From contig NZ_AFIG01000001.1 of the NCBI RefSeq assembly GCF_000214595.1, positions 186,001 through 250,000 on the forward strand: a DNA stretch of 64,000 nt, given 5' to 3'. The notes below the pieces were generated by a model. That model was not told the origin of the DNA. It worked only from the letters and a program-made list of their open reading frames with translations, and did no database searches. The stretch is from Methylophaga thalassica MP. GTDB lineage: Bacteria; Pseudomonadota; Gammaproteobacteria; Nitrosococcales; Methylophagaceae. Below, piece by piece: positions 1 to 8,967 of the stretch (positions within the stretch are counted from its first letter, which is position 1; each line of letters opens with the position of its first letter). The translations under genes were made by a program, and so were the position numbers.

Positions 1-572
1 ATGACAATGCAGAGGCCTTACTGGACAATATCGAAAACACCTATCCGGATATCTTATTGCTTGATATGCAAATGCCCGGTAAATCAGGTTTGGGCGTATT
101 AAAACAACTGCGTGAGCACGATAATCAATTAAAAATCATCATTATCACTGCCTGTAACGAACAGGATAAATTACTCGAAGCCTTACGTTACGGCGCCAAT
201 GGCTATCTGCAAAAAGACACCCCGCCCGATGAAATTTTGTCGCAACTGATGTCGGTATTGCATGGCAATGTGGCGATGAATGCCGGTGCAGTCACCTCAT
301 TAGCCAGCCATCTTCGTGAAAATAAAGATGATGAAAACAACCCTTCCAGCGCAATTCTGTCTCATATGACTGAACGAGAACGAGAAACCTTGTTTTATAT
401 CGCCAAAGGGCTGAATAACAAACTCATAGCTCGTGAACTGGGCATCAGTGACGGCACCGTCAAAGTCTATGTAAAAAGTCTGCTGCGTAAAGTGAATCTG
501 CACTCACGACTTGAGTTGGCTGCCTGGGCACATCGTAACCTCTCAGCCGAATTGCTGGATAAGGAAGTGTAA
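1..572 (+). CDS. NarL/LuxR-family response regulator, 5' end cut by window
   Basis: DNA-binding response regulator lacking its N-terminus because the window begins inside it; the reading frame is open from base 3. What remains is most of a receiver domain, with the phospho-acceptor Asp in the LLLDMQMPGK stretch and the conserved Lys in LQKD, followed by a C-terminal LuxR/GerE helix-turn-helix (TERERE through the recognition helix GTVKVYVKSLLRK). A PAS protein starts 2 bases after the stop, so the two are co-transcribed and the PAS protein may belong to the same signalling route. The cognate kinase is presumably to the left. Family assignment is firm; the signal is unknown. Confidence 0.93.
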   Translation, partial: DNAEALLDNIENTYPDILLLDMQMPGKSGLGVLKQLREHDNQLKIIIITACNEQDKLLEALRYGANGYLQKDTPPDEILSQLMSVLHGNVAMNAGAVTSLASHLRENKDDENNPSSAILSHMTERERETLFYIAKGLNNKLIARELGISDGTVKVYVKSLLRKVNLHSRLELAAWAHRNLSAELLDKEV

Positions 573-574
573 CC

Positions 575-1354
575 ATGACACTGTTGAAGTGGCCTCGCCG
601 TCACCCGCAGACTCACGGCGAAGAGCCACAATTACTGCAACTATTTAATAGCCTCAATGATGTTGTGTTATTACTCGATAAACAGCATCAGGTGCAATTT
701 ATTAATCAATACTGGCAAACCATTACGGGTATTCCGGTAGAAGAAACTGTTGGTCGGTTGTTTTCCGATTTTCTGCACCCGGAAGAAATCCCCAGCTGGT
801 CACAACTGTTAAATAAGATTATTCCCTCACAGCATGAAACCGTCTGGTTTCGTCTGATCAGTGCCAGTGGTGAGCTGCGTTGGTGTGAAATGCGCATTCA
901 GTCTGTGAATAAAGACCAACTCTATCCCCTCTCCGCGACCTTGTGTGATATCACGCCACAAGTGCGTAACGAAGAAGTCCGCCACGCCAGTCATCGCAGC
1001 TTACAAAGCCTGGTTGATCGTTTGCCTGCCATGTTGTATCGCTCCAGAAATAATGCCAGTTGGAGCATGGAATATGTCAGTGAAGGCTGCGAGCTCATCA
1101 CCGGTTACAGCGCAGAGAGCATGTTAAATCAGTCGCAAGTGTCGCTCGGTTCCATCATTCATCCGGATGATGCCACTCATGTCTGGGAAGAAGTGCAGCA
1201 ATCACTGGAAACATTTTCACCGTTTGATATCCATTATCGTTTAACCAGGGCAGATGGCACTGAAGTCAGCGTCCAGGATAAAGGCCGGGGGCTGTACTCG
1301 AAAAGCGGTATGGTACTTGGTGTTGAAGGCATTTTGTTACTCACTAACAAGTGA
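575..1354 (+). CDS. Two-PAS-domain protein without an output domain
   Basis: Cytosolic 259-residue protein with two PAS/PAC units, about residues 20-130 and 145-257. The first holds the typical VGRLFSDFLHPEEI and RWCEMRIQSV strings, the second SIIHPDDATHVWEEV and GVEGILLLT. No kinase, GGDEF, EAL or HTH domain follows: the frame stops right after the second PAC. It sits 2 bases after the response regulator and is surely translated from the same mRNA. It may be a ligand-sensing accessory to the two-component system, or a sensor that lost its output domain. The domain call is confident, the role is inferred. Confidence 0.8.
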   Translation: MTLLKWPRRHPQTHGEEPQLLQLFNSLNDVVLLLDKQHQVQFINQYWQTITGIPVEETVGRLFSDFLHPEEIPSWSQLLNKIIPSQHETVWFRLISASGELRWCEMRIQSVNKDQLYPLSATLCDITPQVRNEEVRHASHRSLQSLVDRLPAMLYRSRNNASWSMEYVSEGCELITGYSAESMLNQSQVSLGSIIHPDDATHVWEEVQQSLETFSPFDIHYRLTRADGTEVSVQDKGRGLYSKSGMVLGVEGILLLTNK

Positions 1355-1526
1355 TAACAACCTGATTAGATTTATTTTTTTCAGGCTAATCTACCCCCTT
1401 TTTTACCCTTTTGGGATACCCACACAAGAGGATTTCTCCCACAAAAAAAGCGAGCTATTTTGGTTATTAAGCGCTGTCGATTTTCGCAGCATGATTGACT
1501 AAATAACACTGTATGGAGAGACCCCT

Positions 1527-2897
1527 ATGGCAACTCGTATTGCGATACTTGGTGCAGGCCCAAGTGGTATGGCACAACTCAGAGCATTCCAATCCGCCCA
1601 GGAAAAAGGTGCTGAGATCCCTGAACTCGTTTGTTTTGAAAAACAAGCTGATTGGGGCGGCCAGTGGAATTACACATGGCGCACTGGTTTAGATGAAAAT
1701 GGCGAACCTGTTCATAGCAGTATGTATCGCTATCTGTGGTCAAACGGCCCGAAAGAATGTCTTGAATTTGCTGATTACACGTTTGACGAACACTTTGGTA
1801 AGCCCATCGCCTCTTATCCACCCCGTGAAGTCTTATGGGACTATATTAAAGGCCGTGTTGAAAAAGCCGGCGTCAGAAAATATATCCGTTTTAATACCGC
1901 TGTTCGTCATGTTGAATTCAACGAAGACAGCCAAACTTTTACCGTTACCGTGCAGGACCATACTACTGACACAATTTACTCTGAAGAGTTTGACTATGTT
2001 GTCTGTTGTACCGGTCACTTCTCAACACCTTACGTGCCTGAATTTGAAGGCTTTGAAAAATTTGGTGGCCGCATTCTGCATGCCCATGACTTCCGTGACG
2101 CATTAGAATTTAAAGACAAAACTGTATTACTGGTCGGCAGCAGTTACTCAGCTGAAGATATCGGCTCACAATGTTATAAATACGGCGCGAAAAAACTGAT
2201 CAGCTGCTACCGTACCGCACCGATGGGTTATAAATGGCCTGAAAACTGGGATGAAAGACCCAACCTGGTTCGTGTTGATACTGAAAACGCTTATTTTGCC
2301 GATGGTTCATCAGAAAAAGTCGATGCGATTATTCTGTGTACCGGTTATATCCATCACTTCCCCTTCCTCAATGACGATCTGCGTCTGGTCACCAATAACC
2401 GTTTATGGCCGCTCAACCTTTATAAAGGCGTGGTGTGGGAAGATAATCCAAAATTCTTCTACATTGGCATGCAGGATCAATGGTACAGCTTCAATATGTT
2501 TGATGCCCAAGCCTGGTATGCCCGTGATGTGATTATGGGTCGACTGCCATTGCCATCAAAAGAAGAGATGAAAGCCGACAGCATGGCCTGGCGTGAAAAA
2601 GAACTGACGCTGGTTACGGCTGAAGAAATGTACACCTACCAGGGTGACTACATTCAGAATCTGATTGATATGACTGACTATCCGTCATTTGATATTCCGG
2701 CAACCAACAAAACTTTCCTGGAATGGAAACATCACAAAAAAGAAAACATCATGACTTTCCGTGACCACTCATACCGTTCACTGATGACTGGCACGATGGC
2801 ACCGAAACATCACACACCATGGATAGATGCACTGGATGATTCTCTGGAAGCCTATCTCTCTGATAAGAGCGAAATTCCTGTGGCTAAAGAAGCTTAA
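1527..2897 (+). CDS. tmm: Trimethylamine monooxygenase (bacterial FMO)
   Basis: NADPH- and FAD-dependent monooxygenase that oxidises trimethylamine to its N-oxide, the first step of one route for using methylated amines; related enzymes also make indigo from indole. The FAD-binding GAGPSG motif is at residues 9-14, the NADPH-binding glycine motif GSSYSAED lies near residue 205, and the FMO signature [10 protein letters not shown] precedes it. Length (456) and sequence agree with the crystallised Methylophaga enzyme as I remember it. A Shine-Dalgarno GGAGAG lies 8 bases before the ATG. A cupin gene follows after 27 bases and the pair ends at a hairpin terminator near 3301, so this is a two-gene operon. 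Confidence 0.96.
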   Translation: MATRIAILGAGPSGMAQLRAFQSAQEKGAEIPELVCFEKQADWGGQWNYTWRTGLDENGEPVHSSMYRYLWSNGPKECLEFADYTFDEHFGKPIASYPPREVLWDYIKGRVEKAGVRKYIRFNTAVRHVEFNEDSQTFTVTVQDHTTDTIYSEEFDYVVCCTGHFSTPYVPEFEGFEKFGGRILHAHDFRDALEFKDKTVLLVGSSYSAEDIGSQCYKYGAKKLISCYRTAPMGYKWPENWDERPNLVRVDTENAYFADGSSEKVDAIILCTGYIHHFPFLNDDLRLVTNNRLWPLNLYKGVVWEDNPKFFYIGMQDQWYSFNMFDAQAWYARDVIMGRLPLPSKEEMKADSMAWREKELTLVTAEEMYTYQGDYIQNLIDMTDYPSFDIPATNKTFLEWKHHKKENIMTFRDHSYRSLMTGTMAPKHHTPWIDALDDSLEAYLSDKSEIPVAKEA

Positions 2898-2924
2898 AAC
2901 AACATATTCAAACTGGAGAATATC

Positions 2925-3272
2925 ATGACGAGCGTCACCAAGATTATTGATAAAACCGTCGAACCGATTGAATCGGATTTGGATGGCTGGGTAAAACAGG
3001 TGGGTAACCCCACTATGAAAACCTGGATCGAATATAAAAGTGAAGATGGCAGCATTTTATCAGGACGCTGGGAAGCGACTGAAGGCACCTATCATGCAAC
3101 ATATGGTGGCTGGGAATTTGTGCACATTATGGCGGGTAAAGCCATTGTGACCGCTGAAGGTGGTGAGCCTCTCAGCCTGAGTGCAGGCGAATCCATGGTC
3201 TTCGAAAAAACCTTTGTCGGTACCTGGGAAATTATTGAACCCGTTACCAAACATTTTGTGCTGAAACTCTAG
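2925..3272 (+). CDS. Cupin-domain protein (DUF861 type) in the tmm operon
   Basis: Single-domain 115-residue cupin. The second half carries the cupin barrel strands HIMAGKAIVTAEGG and LSLSAGESMVFEKTFVGTWEI, as in the DUF861/EutQ-like cupin_3 family. It lies 27 bases after tmm with its own ribosome site (GGAG), ahead of the shared terminator. Small cupins often bind a metal or a small ligand; a role in methylated-amine handling or indole/TMAO turnover is only inferred from the operon. No signal peptide. Confidence 0.85.
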   Translation: MTSVTKIIDKTVEPIESDLDGWVKQVGNPTMKTWIEYKSEDGSILSGRWEATEGTYHATYGGWEFVHIMAGKAIVTAEGGEPLSLSAGESMVFEKTFVGTWEIIEPVTKHFVLKL

Positions 3273-3300
3273 TTGAAGGCATTTAAACGATCTGTTCCTT

Positions 3301-3334
3301 GGAGTGAATGTCTTTGGCGTTCACTCCTTTTTTT
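3301..3334 (+). terminator. Rho-independent terminator of tmm-cupin
   Basis: An 8-bp perfect stem (GGAGTGAA at 3301-3308, TTCACTCC at 3320-3327) with an 11-base loop is followed by seven T. It begins 28 bases after the cupin stop. An ATG inside it (3308) is in frame with the MOSC gene downstream but cannot be the main start of that gene. Confidence 0.9.
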
Positions 3335-3349
3335 ATGCAGGAGCTTACC

Positions 3350-3802
3350 TTGATTCATACGATTTTTATTGCTGAGAACAGTCTTGGAGAGCAGGTTCAG
3401 GTCAAGAAAATTGATCTGATCACAGCTAAAGGTATCGTCGGTGACCGTAACTTTGATCGTGCTCAATGGCCAGGTCAGAACATTACTTTTATTGAAATAG
3501 AAGAAATCGAAGCCTTTAACAATAATTATCAGCAACGCATCCAACTCGCTGATACCCGGCGGAATGTTATCACCCAGGGTATTCGCCTCAATGATCTGGT
3601 TGGTAAGGAGTTCTTGATAGGTGATGTACGTTTCAAAGGTGTCGAGCTATGTGAGCCTTGTGCGACACTCGGTAAATTACTAAGTAATGAGACTTTAGCC
3701 AAAAAAGAGGTCGTGAAAGCCTTTGTGCATAAAAGTGGCTTACGTGCCGATGTGCTTTCAGATGGTGATATCCACGCCGGCATGACGTTTGACGTTATAT
3801 AA
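3350..3802 (+). CDS. MOSC-domain protein
   Basis: 150-residue MOSC (molybdenum cofactor sulfurase C-terminal) domain protein. Visible are the GDRNFDR start of the domain, the FIEIEEIEAFN segment, the TRRNVITQGI strand and the conserved Cys in ELCEPC near residue 105. MOSC proteins handle sulfur transfer to, or binding of, molybdenum cofactor; the substrate here is unknown. I choose the TTG at 3350 because AGGAG sits 6-7 bases before it and the family usually opens with a strand like IHTIFIAE. The in-frame ATG at 3308 lies inside the terminator; ATG 3335 is the other possibility. Confidence 0.85.
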   Translation: MIHTIFIAENSLGEQVQVKKIDLITAKGIVGDRNFDRAQWPGQNITFIEIEEIEAFNNNYQQRIQLADTRRNVITQGIRLNDLVGKEFLIGDVRFKGVELCEPCATLGKLLSNETLAKKEVVKAFVHKSGLRADVLSDGDIHAGMTFDVI

Positions 3803-3839
3803 ACGGTGTAGCGACCTAAGCCGTCGCTACACCCTTGAT

Positions 3840-4514
3840 TTAATCATTCATCTGATGCAGTAACGCAAAAATCGCTTCACGGCTTTGTTGCAGGTAAGGC
3901 GTGTCATCAAATAACTCGGCTTCACTCTGTACATATTCCCCATCAGGTAATGACTTTTCAACAGCATAAAACGCATCAACCGTCCCATGCTCAGCTTCTA
4001 AGTGAAACTGTAATGCCCAGACGTATTTGCCCAAATGAAAGCCCTGATAGGGGGTAATCAAACTACTGGCAAAAGGAATCGCATTGACTGGCAATTCAAA
4101 ACACTCACCATGCCAGCTTAATGGCTCAAACGAATCCGGCATCCAGGTAGCGGTATCATCCGTCTTAGTCACCGTATGCCAGCCAATTTCCTGCTGCTCA
4201 TTCTGGTAAACCTTAGCCCCCATTGCACAGGCAATCAGTTGTCCACCCAAGCAAATGCCCAGTACTTTTTTACCGGCTTCAATCGCGTCTTTAATCAGCT
4301 TTTTCTCAGCAGGTAACCACGGATAAGTGTCTTCATCATTCACACTCATCGGGCCCCCCATAATCAATAACCAGTCAAAGGTATCAATCGTCGGTAATGC
4401 TTCATTAAAATCAAGACGATAGGTCTGTAACTCAAATTCTTTATCCGCAAACCAACCCTGCATTGAGCCAATCCATTCACCCTCTGCATGCTGCAAAATG
4501 GCTACTTTCTGCAC
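3840..4514 (-). CDS. Class I glutamine amidotransferase, GuaA-like
   Basis: 224-residue stand-alone GATase1 domain. The nucleophile is Cys88 in GICLGG and the His-Glu pair is His171/Glu173 in QFHLEAE, so the triad is complete. The oxyanion segment LLIMGGPMSVND is at 49-60. It resembles the GMP-synthase-like amidotransferases found beside varied metabolic genes; the acceptor is not evident. A second, clearly related copy lies at 6839-7543, with the same GGPxSVND segment. It is separated from the aminotransferase upstream by 196 bases and may have its own promoter. Confidence 0.9.
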   Translation of the reverse strand: MQKVAILQHAEGEWIGSMQGWFADKEFELQTYRLDFNEALPTIDTFDWLLIMGGPMSVNDEDTYPWLPAEKKLIKDAIEAGKKVLGICLGGQLIACAMGAKVYQNEQQEIGWHTVTKTDDTATWMPDSFEPLSWHGECFELPVNAIPFASSLITPYQGFHLGKYVWALQFHLEAEHGTVDAFYAVEKSLPDGEYVQSEAELFDDTPYLQQSREAIFALLHQMND

Positions 4515-4710
4515 TGTAAATACTCCGTAAACTTTTTCTTTCAGAGACGCTGATTCAGTTAATACCTGTCAGCCATCCCATGGATTAATGATCGTATCGA
4601 TCACGCTAAATAACTGTTATGGCTAGAATAGTTCAAGACAGAACCGAAAGAAACAGTGCATTATGATCTTTGCCGAAATCCGATATGTTTAGCTGATATA
4701 TTCCCTATCG

Positions 4711-5889
4711 TTAACGGTTGAGCACCTGTTGCAACATAATATCTTCCATCAGCCCAATTTCATCTTCGCTGATCAGTAATGATGGCATAAATCGTATAAC
4801 ATCCGCCTGCGTCGCATTAATCAATAAACCCGCCTGAAACGCTCGTTTCATCAGCTCTTTGGCTACCGGACGATGAAAACAAATCGCTTGTAATAAGCCC
4901 TGACCTCTGACTGACTTGATAAGCCCATACCGGTCATGCTGCTGAAGTGTTTTTAAACTACGACTGAGCTGCTGACTTTTTTCATTCACCGCGTCCATAA
5001 AACCGGGACGTATTAACTCAGTTAATACCGCCAGCCCAGCAGCTGTGGCTAAGGGGTTACCATTAAAGGTACCGCCCTGATCACCAAAGTCAAAACAGGC
5101 CACCTGATCGGTGACTAAAAGTGCAGAGAGGGGAAAGCCCCCGCCCAGACCTTTACCCAGGGTCATCATATCGGGTTGTATATCTGCATGTTGATGGGCG
5201 AATAACTGTCCTGTCCGCCCCATGCCTGTTTGCACCTCATCGACGATCAGTAACAAGTCCTGCTTTTTGGTCACTTCCCGTAGCTGTCTGAGAAAAAGCG
5301 GATCAGCAGCGATGACCCCGGCTTCACCCTGCACCGGTTCCAACATCACCGCCACCGTGTTCTTATTAATGGCTGCTAAAACGGCATTGATATCGTTCAA
5401 TGGCACATGCTTAAAACCCGCTAATTTTGGAGTAAATAACTCGGCCCACTCGGGCTTGCCTGAGGCAGACATGGTCGCCAGAGTTCGACCATGAAACGCA
5501 CGCTCAAAACAAATAATTTCATAAGCGCCGTTTTTGTATTTGCTCCCCCATTTTCTTGCCAGTTTGATCGCCCCTTCATTTGCTTCCGCACCACTATTGG
5601 CAAAAAAGACCTGATCAAAGCCGCTGTGTTTGACTAATAACTGACTCAAGGCAATCATCGGTTCGTTATAAAACGCCGGACTGGGATTTATGAGTTTGCC
5701 AGCTTGCTCTGAGATTGCCTCAACAATCGCCGGATGGCTGTGCCCTAAACAATTCACTGCCCAGCCCTGAAGGAAATCCAAATAACGCTTCCCCTGATTA
5801 TCGGTCAACCAGGAACCCTCTCCGGCCACCATCACAATATCTGGCCGTTCGGCAATGTTCATGACTGCGTCCACGTTCCACTGTGTCAT
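4711..5889 (-). CDS. Class III aminotransferase, acetylornithine-aminotransferase-like
   Basis: PLP-dependent fold-type I enzyme of 392 residues, the usual length for the ArgD/GabT group. Seen are the [15 protein letters not shown] segment at 98-113, the PLP-binding Asp217 in IVDEVQTG, and the Schiff-base Lys246 in TLGKGLGGG. It could be acetylornithine or succinylornithine aminotransferase, but the neighbours are amidotransferases and a MOSC protein rather than arginine genes, so I do not assign argD. The start lies 3 bases after the stop of the preceding small ORF, whose end contains the AGAGGGA ribosome site, so translation is coupled. Confidence 0.9.
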   Translation of the reverse strand: MTQWNVDAVMNIAERPDIVMVAGEGSWLTDNQGKRYLDFLQGWAVNCLGHSHPAIVEAISEQAGKLINPSPAFYNEPMIALSQLLVKHSGFDQVFFANSGAEANEGAIKLARKWGSKYKNGAYEIICFERAFHGRTLATMSASGKPEWAELFTPKLAGFKHVPLNDINAVLAAINKNTVAVMLEPVQGEAGVIAADPLFLRQLREVTKKQDLLLIVDEVQTGMGRTGQLFAHQHADIQPDMMTLGKGLGGGFPLSALLVTDQVACFDFGDQGGTFNGNPLATAAGLAVLTELIRPGFMDAVNEKSQQLSRSLKTLQQHDRYGLIKSVRGQGLLQAICFHRPVAKELMKRAFQAGLLINATQADVIRFMPSLLISEDEIGLMEDIMLQQVLNR

Positions 5890-5892
5890 GTG

Positions 5893-6132
5893 TTATTCCC
5901 TCTCTACCGCCGTCATTTCGTATTCTACGGCCAGGGTTTTCAAGCCACTGTGGCTGGTTTCGAGAATGCGGCGAGACTCATAAGCCTGATATATTTCAAT
6001 AGAAAACCCTTCCGTTTTCGGATAGCGAACCACCAGATCCGCCAGCACATCTTCTGCCCATGTGCTGTCAATATTCATCTGACACCAAAGTTTGTGCTGT
6101 TTTTGGATGTTGATATGGTAACGCGACTTCAT
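5893..6132 (-). CDS. Small conserved-looking protein, unknown function
   Basis: 79-residue soluble protein with no motif I recognise: an N-terminal basic strand, WAEDVLADLV, and an acidic C-terminus. It is held in the operon by an ATGA overlap with the upstream MOSC gene and a 3-base gap to the aminotransferase, which argues that it is a real gene. It contains no Cys pair, membrane segment or signal peptide. Confidence 0.7.
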   Translation of the reverse strand: MKSRYHINIQKQHKLWCQMNIDSTWAEDVLADLVVRYPKTEGFSIEIYQAYESRRILETSHSGLKTLAVEYEMTAVERE

Positions 6133-6842
6133 GATTGTTTATCCGGAGTTGTTAAACGATGCTGCCATGATTCAACCTGTCCGGAATCAATACGCTTTTG
6201 AGCCATATCACGCCATGTTTGCGCCAGATAAGGAATATCGACCATGGCTTTTAACGCCGTCAGGTTCAAAGTATCTTCAAACAAATAGCTTAATAATCTG
6301 GCAATAGACCAATCGGGGTAAGGCCGTTGCAGTAGCACCAATGAATCGCCGGCCTGAAGGTAACCAGGGGTAATAACACGATAATACCAACCGATCGTTT
6401 TCAGGCTTTGTACCTGTTTTGCCATCTCTGGATAGTCGTAACGTGCATTGAGTTTCCAACATGGCTGCCGGCCTTGTGACACCTGAATAATGGCTTCACC
6501 CAACTGGAAAATATCACCAATACAGACATCCGACTCGATTAAGCCTGTGGTACTGATATTCTCACCAAATCGACCCACACTAAACGCGCCATCGGTATAC
6601 TTTTTCAGGTGCTTTTGCAGTGTGGAATAATGCTCCGCGGGAAAATGATGCAGCGCTTTCTCCACGCCGCCGTGATGACGCCTGTCAGCTTGTTCATCTC
6701 CCAACAAACCTTCCGTTCCCAAATACACACGGTCCTGAATAAGGTCTTTGTTCATCGCACTCGGCTCACCATTAGGGCCTAATGGTGCTGATTTGCCTAT
6801 CAGGACGGCATCCACCGTGACTATCGGTAATAACAATTTCAT
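6129..6842 (-). CDS. YiiM-like MOSC protein with 3-alpha domain
   Basis: 237 residues, close to E. coli YiiM in length and architecture. The MOSC core has LGTEGLLGDEQADRRHHGG near residues 42-60, the substrate Cys in SQGRQPCWKLNARY, and the C-terminal 3-alpha domain with WSIARLLSYLF. YiiM-type proteins bind a molybdenum cofactor form and reduce N-hydroxylated substrates together with ferredoxin/flavodoxin partners; that activity here is an inference from family. Both ends overlap neighbours by 4 bases (ATGA), giving a tightly coupled four-gene unit from 7543 to 4711. Confidence 0.9.
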   Translation of the reverse strand: MKLLLPIVTVDAVLIGKSAPLGPNGEPSAMNKDLIQDRVYLGTEGLLGDEQADRRHHGGVEKALHHFPAEHYSTLQKHLKKYTDGAFSVGRFGENISTTGLIESDVCIGDIFQLGEAIIQVSQGRQPCWKLNARYDYPEMAKQVQSLKTIGWYYRVITPGYLQAGDSLVLLQRPYPDWSIARLLSYLFEDTLNLTALKAMVDIPYLAQTWRDMAQKRIDSGQVESWQHRLTTPDKQS

Positions 6843-7543
6843 AATCCAATGCTCTCGAGCCAGTCTGTAAAGAATAAGCGGGTTTGTTGTTCCAACTTTG
6901 GTCCGTATTGTGTGCTCGCCTCCCGTAATGCCATAACAGAGATGCCTGACTTGGAAAGCTCACAGATATGCCCCACAAACCAATGCTCTAATGAGGCAGT
7001 GAAAACTTCAGGGTGACATTGCACTGCCATCACCTTTTCTCCCCATGAAAATATCTGGTTTTCATATCTGTCAGATGAGGCAAGTAAGGTCGCCCCAGCA
7101 GGCAAATCAAAGGTTTCGCCATGCCAATGAAACATCGTGGTCATCGCCGATGAAAGATGCTTAACGGGAGAGTGCTGTGCAGATGAGCTAAGACGTAAGG
7201 GATACCAGCCAATTTCAGCTTGCTTGCCAGGGTATATGTTTGCTCCCAAGGCTTTTGCGATCAGCTGTGCGCCTAAACATAGGCCGAGTGTGGGCAGACC
7301 CAGCTCAAGACGCTGTTGTACCAACGCCAGCTCTGAGGCAATAAATGGAAACAGGGCCCCATCATTAACGCTGATCGGTCCACCCAATATCAGCAGTAAA
7401 TCGATCTTCGCATTGTCGAGCTGACTGAGATCGGCTGTTGCGACATCAACATAAAACAATGTTATGCCTCGCTCCATAAGCACACTGCCCAATATCCCGG
7501 CATCCTCAAAAGCAAGATGTCTGAGTGCAATCGCTGTTTTCAT
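6839..7543 (-). CDS. Class I glutamine amidotransferase, second paralogue
   Basis: 234-residue GATase1 protein with Cys89 in GLCLGAQ and the His177/Glu179 pair in QCHPEV, so it should be catalytically complete. The LLILGGPISVND segment at 50-61 matches the copy at 3840-4514, and both share the IGWxxx block and a WHGExFxLP strand, so they are paralogues. It is the first gene of the coupled amidotransferase-MOSC-small protein-aminotransferase unit and lies 8 bases downstream of the response regulator gene, so it may share that promoter too. Confidence 0.9.
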   Translation of the reverse strand: MKTAIALRHLAFEDAGILGSVLMERGITLFYVDVATADLSQLDNAKIDLLLILGGPISVNDGALFPFIASELALVQQRLELGLPTLGLCLGAQLIAKALGANIYPGKQAEIGWYPLRLSSSAQHSPVKHLSSAMTTMFHWHGETFDLPAGATLLASSDRYENQIFSWGEKVMAVQCHPEVFTASLEHWFVGHICELSKSGISVMALREASTQYGPKLEQQTRLFFTDWLESIGL

Positions 7544-7551
7544 CTCTGCTC

Positions 7552-8172
7552 CTAGTCAATAAGTTCATGTTCAATAGCTAACTTCACTAAGTCTGCTGTG
7601 CTCTTCAATTCCAGCTTGCGTTTCAACTGAGTCTGGTAGGTCGCCACTGTTTTTTTACTGATACTTAATATGTCGGCGATATCACCGACTCCCTTGCCAT
7701 TGGCCAACAGACATAACACTTCAAATTCACGGGTACTGAGCTTATCTATCGGGCTGTCACCCATGACATTGCACATCGCCATTTTCTGAGCCACCTCATG
7801 ACTCAAATAGCTGCGTCCTTGAGCCACCTGTTTAATCGCATGAAATAAATCATCAATCGCCGTCGACTTCAGTACAAAAGATAATGCACCAGCCATTAAA
7901 GCCTGCTTGGCATACATCACGGCTGAATGCATGGAATAAATGATGATGCGCGCATCAGTATCACGTGCTTTAATTCGTCTCGCAGTCTCAATGCCGCCCA
8001 TACCTGGCATGGATAAATCCAATACCACCACATCGGCTTTTTGCTGACAGTAATGCTCATACGCCAACTCACCGCTACTTACACAGGCAGACACCTGCCA
8101 GTTCATGTCTTTAAGCATCGCTTCCAGTCCGCTTCTGATGGCGGGATGATCATCGGCTATCAAGATGTTCAT
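7552..8172 (-). CDS. NarL/FixJ-type response regulator
   Basis: 206 residues: receiver domain at 1-120 with the acidic pair Asp7/Asp8, phospho-acceptor Asp52 (VVVLDLSMPG) and Lys near 105 (VLKSTA), then a LuxR/GerE HTH at about 140-206 (LSTREFEVLCLLANG, ISKKTVATYQTQLKRKL). It is paired with the histidine kinase directly upstream (5 bases). The downstream amidotransferase starts 8 bases after the stop. The stimulus is unknown; xoxF and its LysR neighbour are nearby but on separate units. Confidence 0.93.
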   Translation of the reverse strand: MNILIADDHPAIRSGLEAMLKDMNWQVSACVSSGELAYEHYCQQKADVVVLDLSMPGMGGIETARRIKARDTDARIIIYSMHSAVMYAKQALMAGALSFVLKSTAIDDLFHAIKQVAQGRSYLSHEVAQKMAMCNVMGDSPIDKLSTREFEVLCLLANGKGVGDIADILSISKKTVATYQTQLKRKLELKSTADLVKLAIEHELID

Positions 8173-8177
8173 CTGTG

Positions 8178-8825
8178 TCAGTTCACTAATGGAAAAAGTG
8201 CATTGATATGTGTTCCGGCATGCTGGTTTATTTCAAATTGACCGCCCAGCGCCAGCACCCGATCACGCATACCCGTCAGCCCTAATCCAATACGTTGCCC
8301 CGAGGCTGATGACATACCCCGACCATTATCAGAAAGTGCGAACTGAATAAGGTCAGGGGCATAACACACCGTAATGGTGACAGCTGTAGCCTGAGCATGA
8401 CGAGCCACATTGGTGAGTCCTTCCTGTAGCAGTCGATAAATGCTGTGGGCGTGGTCACGAGGCATGGCATCCACATCGCCTTCGAGCCTGAATGACACCT
8501 CTAGCTGACTTGATGCTTGCCACTGTGCCACCAATTCATTCACTTGTTGTCTGAAGTCGACATCCTCCGGAACGGGTGATTTTATATTTTGTAATAATCC
8601 CCTCACCTGCTGATGCGTTTTATCCAGCGTGCAAAGTATCTGCTGAGCGTATTCCTGTGCTGCACCCAGTTGAGATGATCGTAAGATCCGTTCAGAAAAT
8701 AATTTGATTAAAATTAACTCTTGCCCAAGCTCATCATGCAGCTCTCTCGCCAGAGACTGGTGAAATGAACTCAACTCGTCATTAACAGCCACCATTGGCT
8801 GTTGTTCTAGTCTCGCATTCATCAT
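8178..8825 (-). CDS. Short NarX-type histidine kinase without a sensor domain
   Basis: 215-residue soluble kinase. HisKA_3 dimerisation helix with phospho-acceptor His30 in ARELHDELGQ, N-box in EGLTNVARHAQA, G1 in SDNGRGM and G2 in GLGLTGMRDRV. Only about 20 residues precede the H-box, so there is no membrane segment, PAS or HAMP domain: any signal must arrive through a partner protein. It is co-transcribed with the response regulator downstream. Confidence 0.92.
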   Translation of the reverse strand: MMNARLEQQPMVAVNDELSSFHQSLARELHDELGQELILIKLFSERILRSSQLGAAQEYAQQILCTLDKTHQQVRGLLQNIKSPVPEDVDFRQQVNELVAQWQASSQLEVSFRLEGDVDAMPRDHAHSIYRLLQEGLTNVARHAQATAVTITVCYAPDLIQFALSDNGRGMSSASGQRIGLGLTGMRDRVLALGGQFEINQHAGTHINALFPLVN

Positions 8826-8967
8826 TTTTACCCTTTTTACACCAAAACTGTCTGAGTGATTTCAGAATAATTCCCTGATGTGTGAGCAATTCTCTCAGAA
8901 CAAAAGTTGCATGTATAAGTTTAAATATTTATGTTATTGATAACTTTTATGAATCAATTGATACGAT

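Noticed and set aside
1254-1502. 82-residue reading frame across the end of the PAS gene
   Set aside because: It overlaps the PAS gene in another frame for 100 bases, has no family-like residues and no ribosome site; the part beyond 1354 is the tmm leader.
1693-2106. 137-residue frame inside tmm
   Set aside because: Out-of-frame shadow of a well-conserved enzyme.
5890-6201. 103-residue plus-strand frame opposite the 79-aa gene
   Set aside because: Antisense to an operon fixed by start-stop overlaps; no ribosome site or family pattern.
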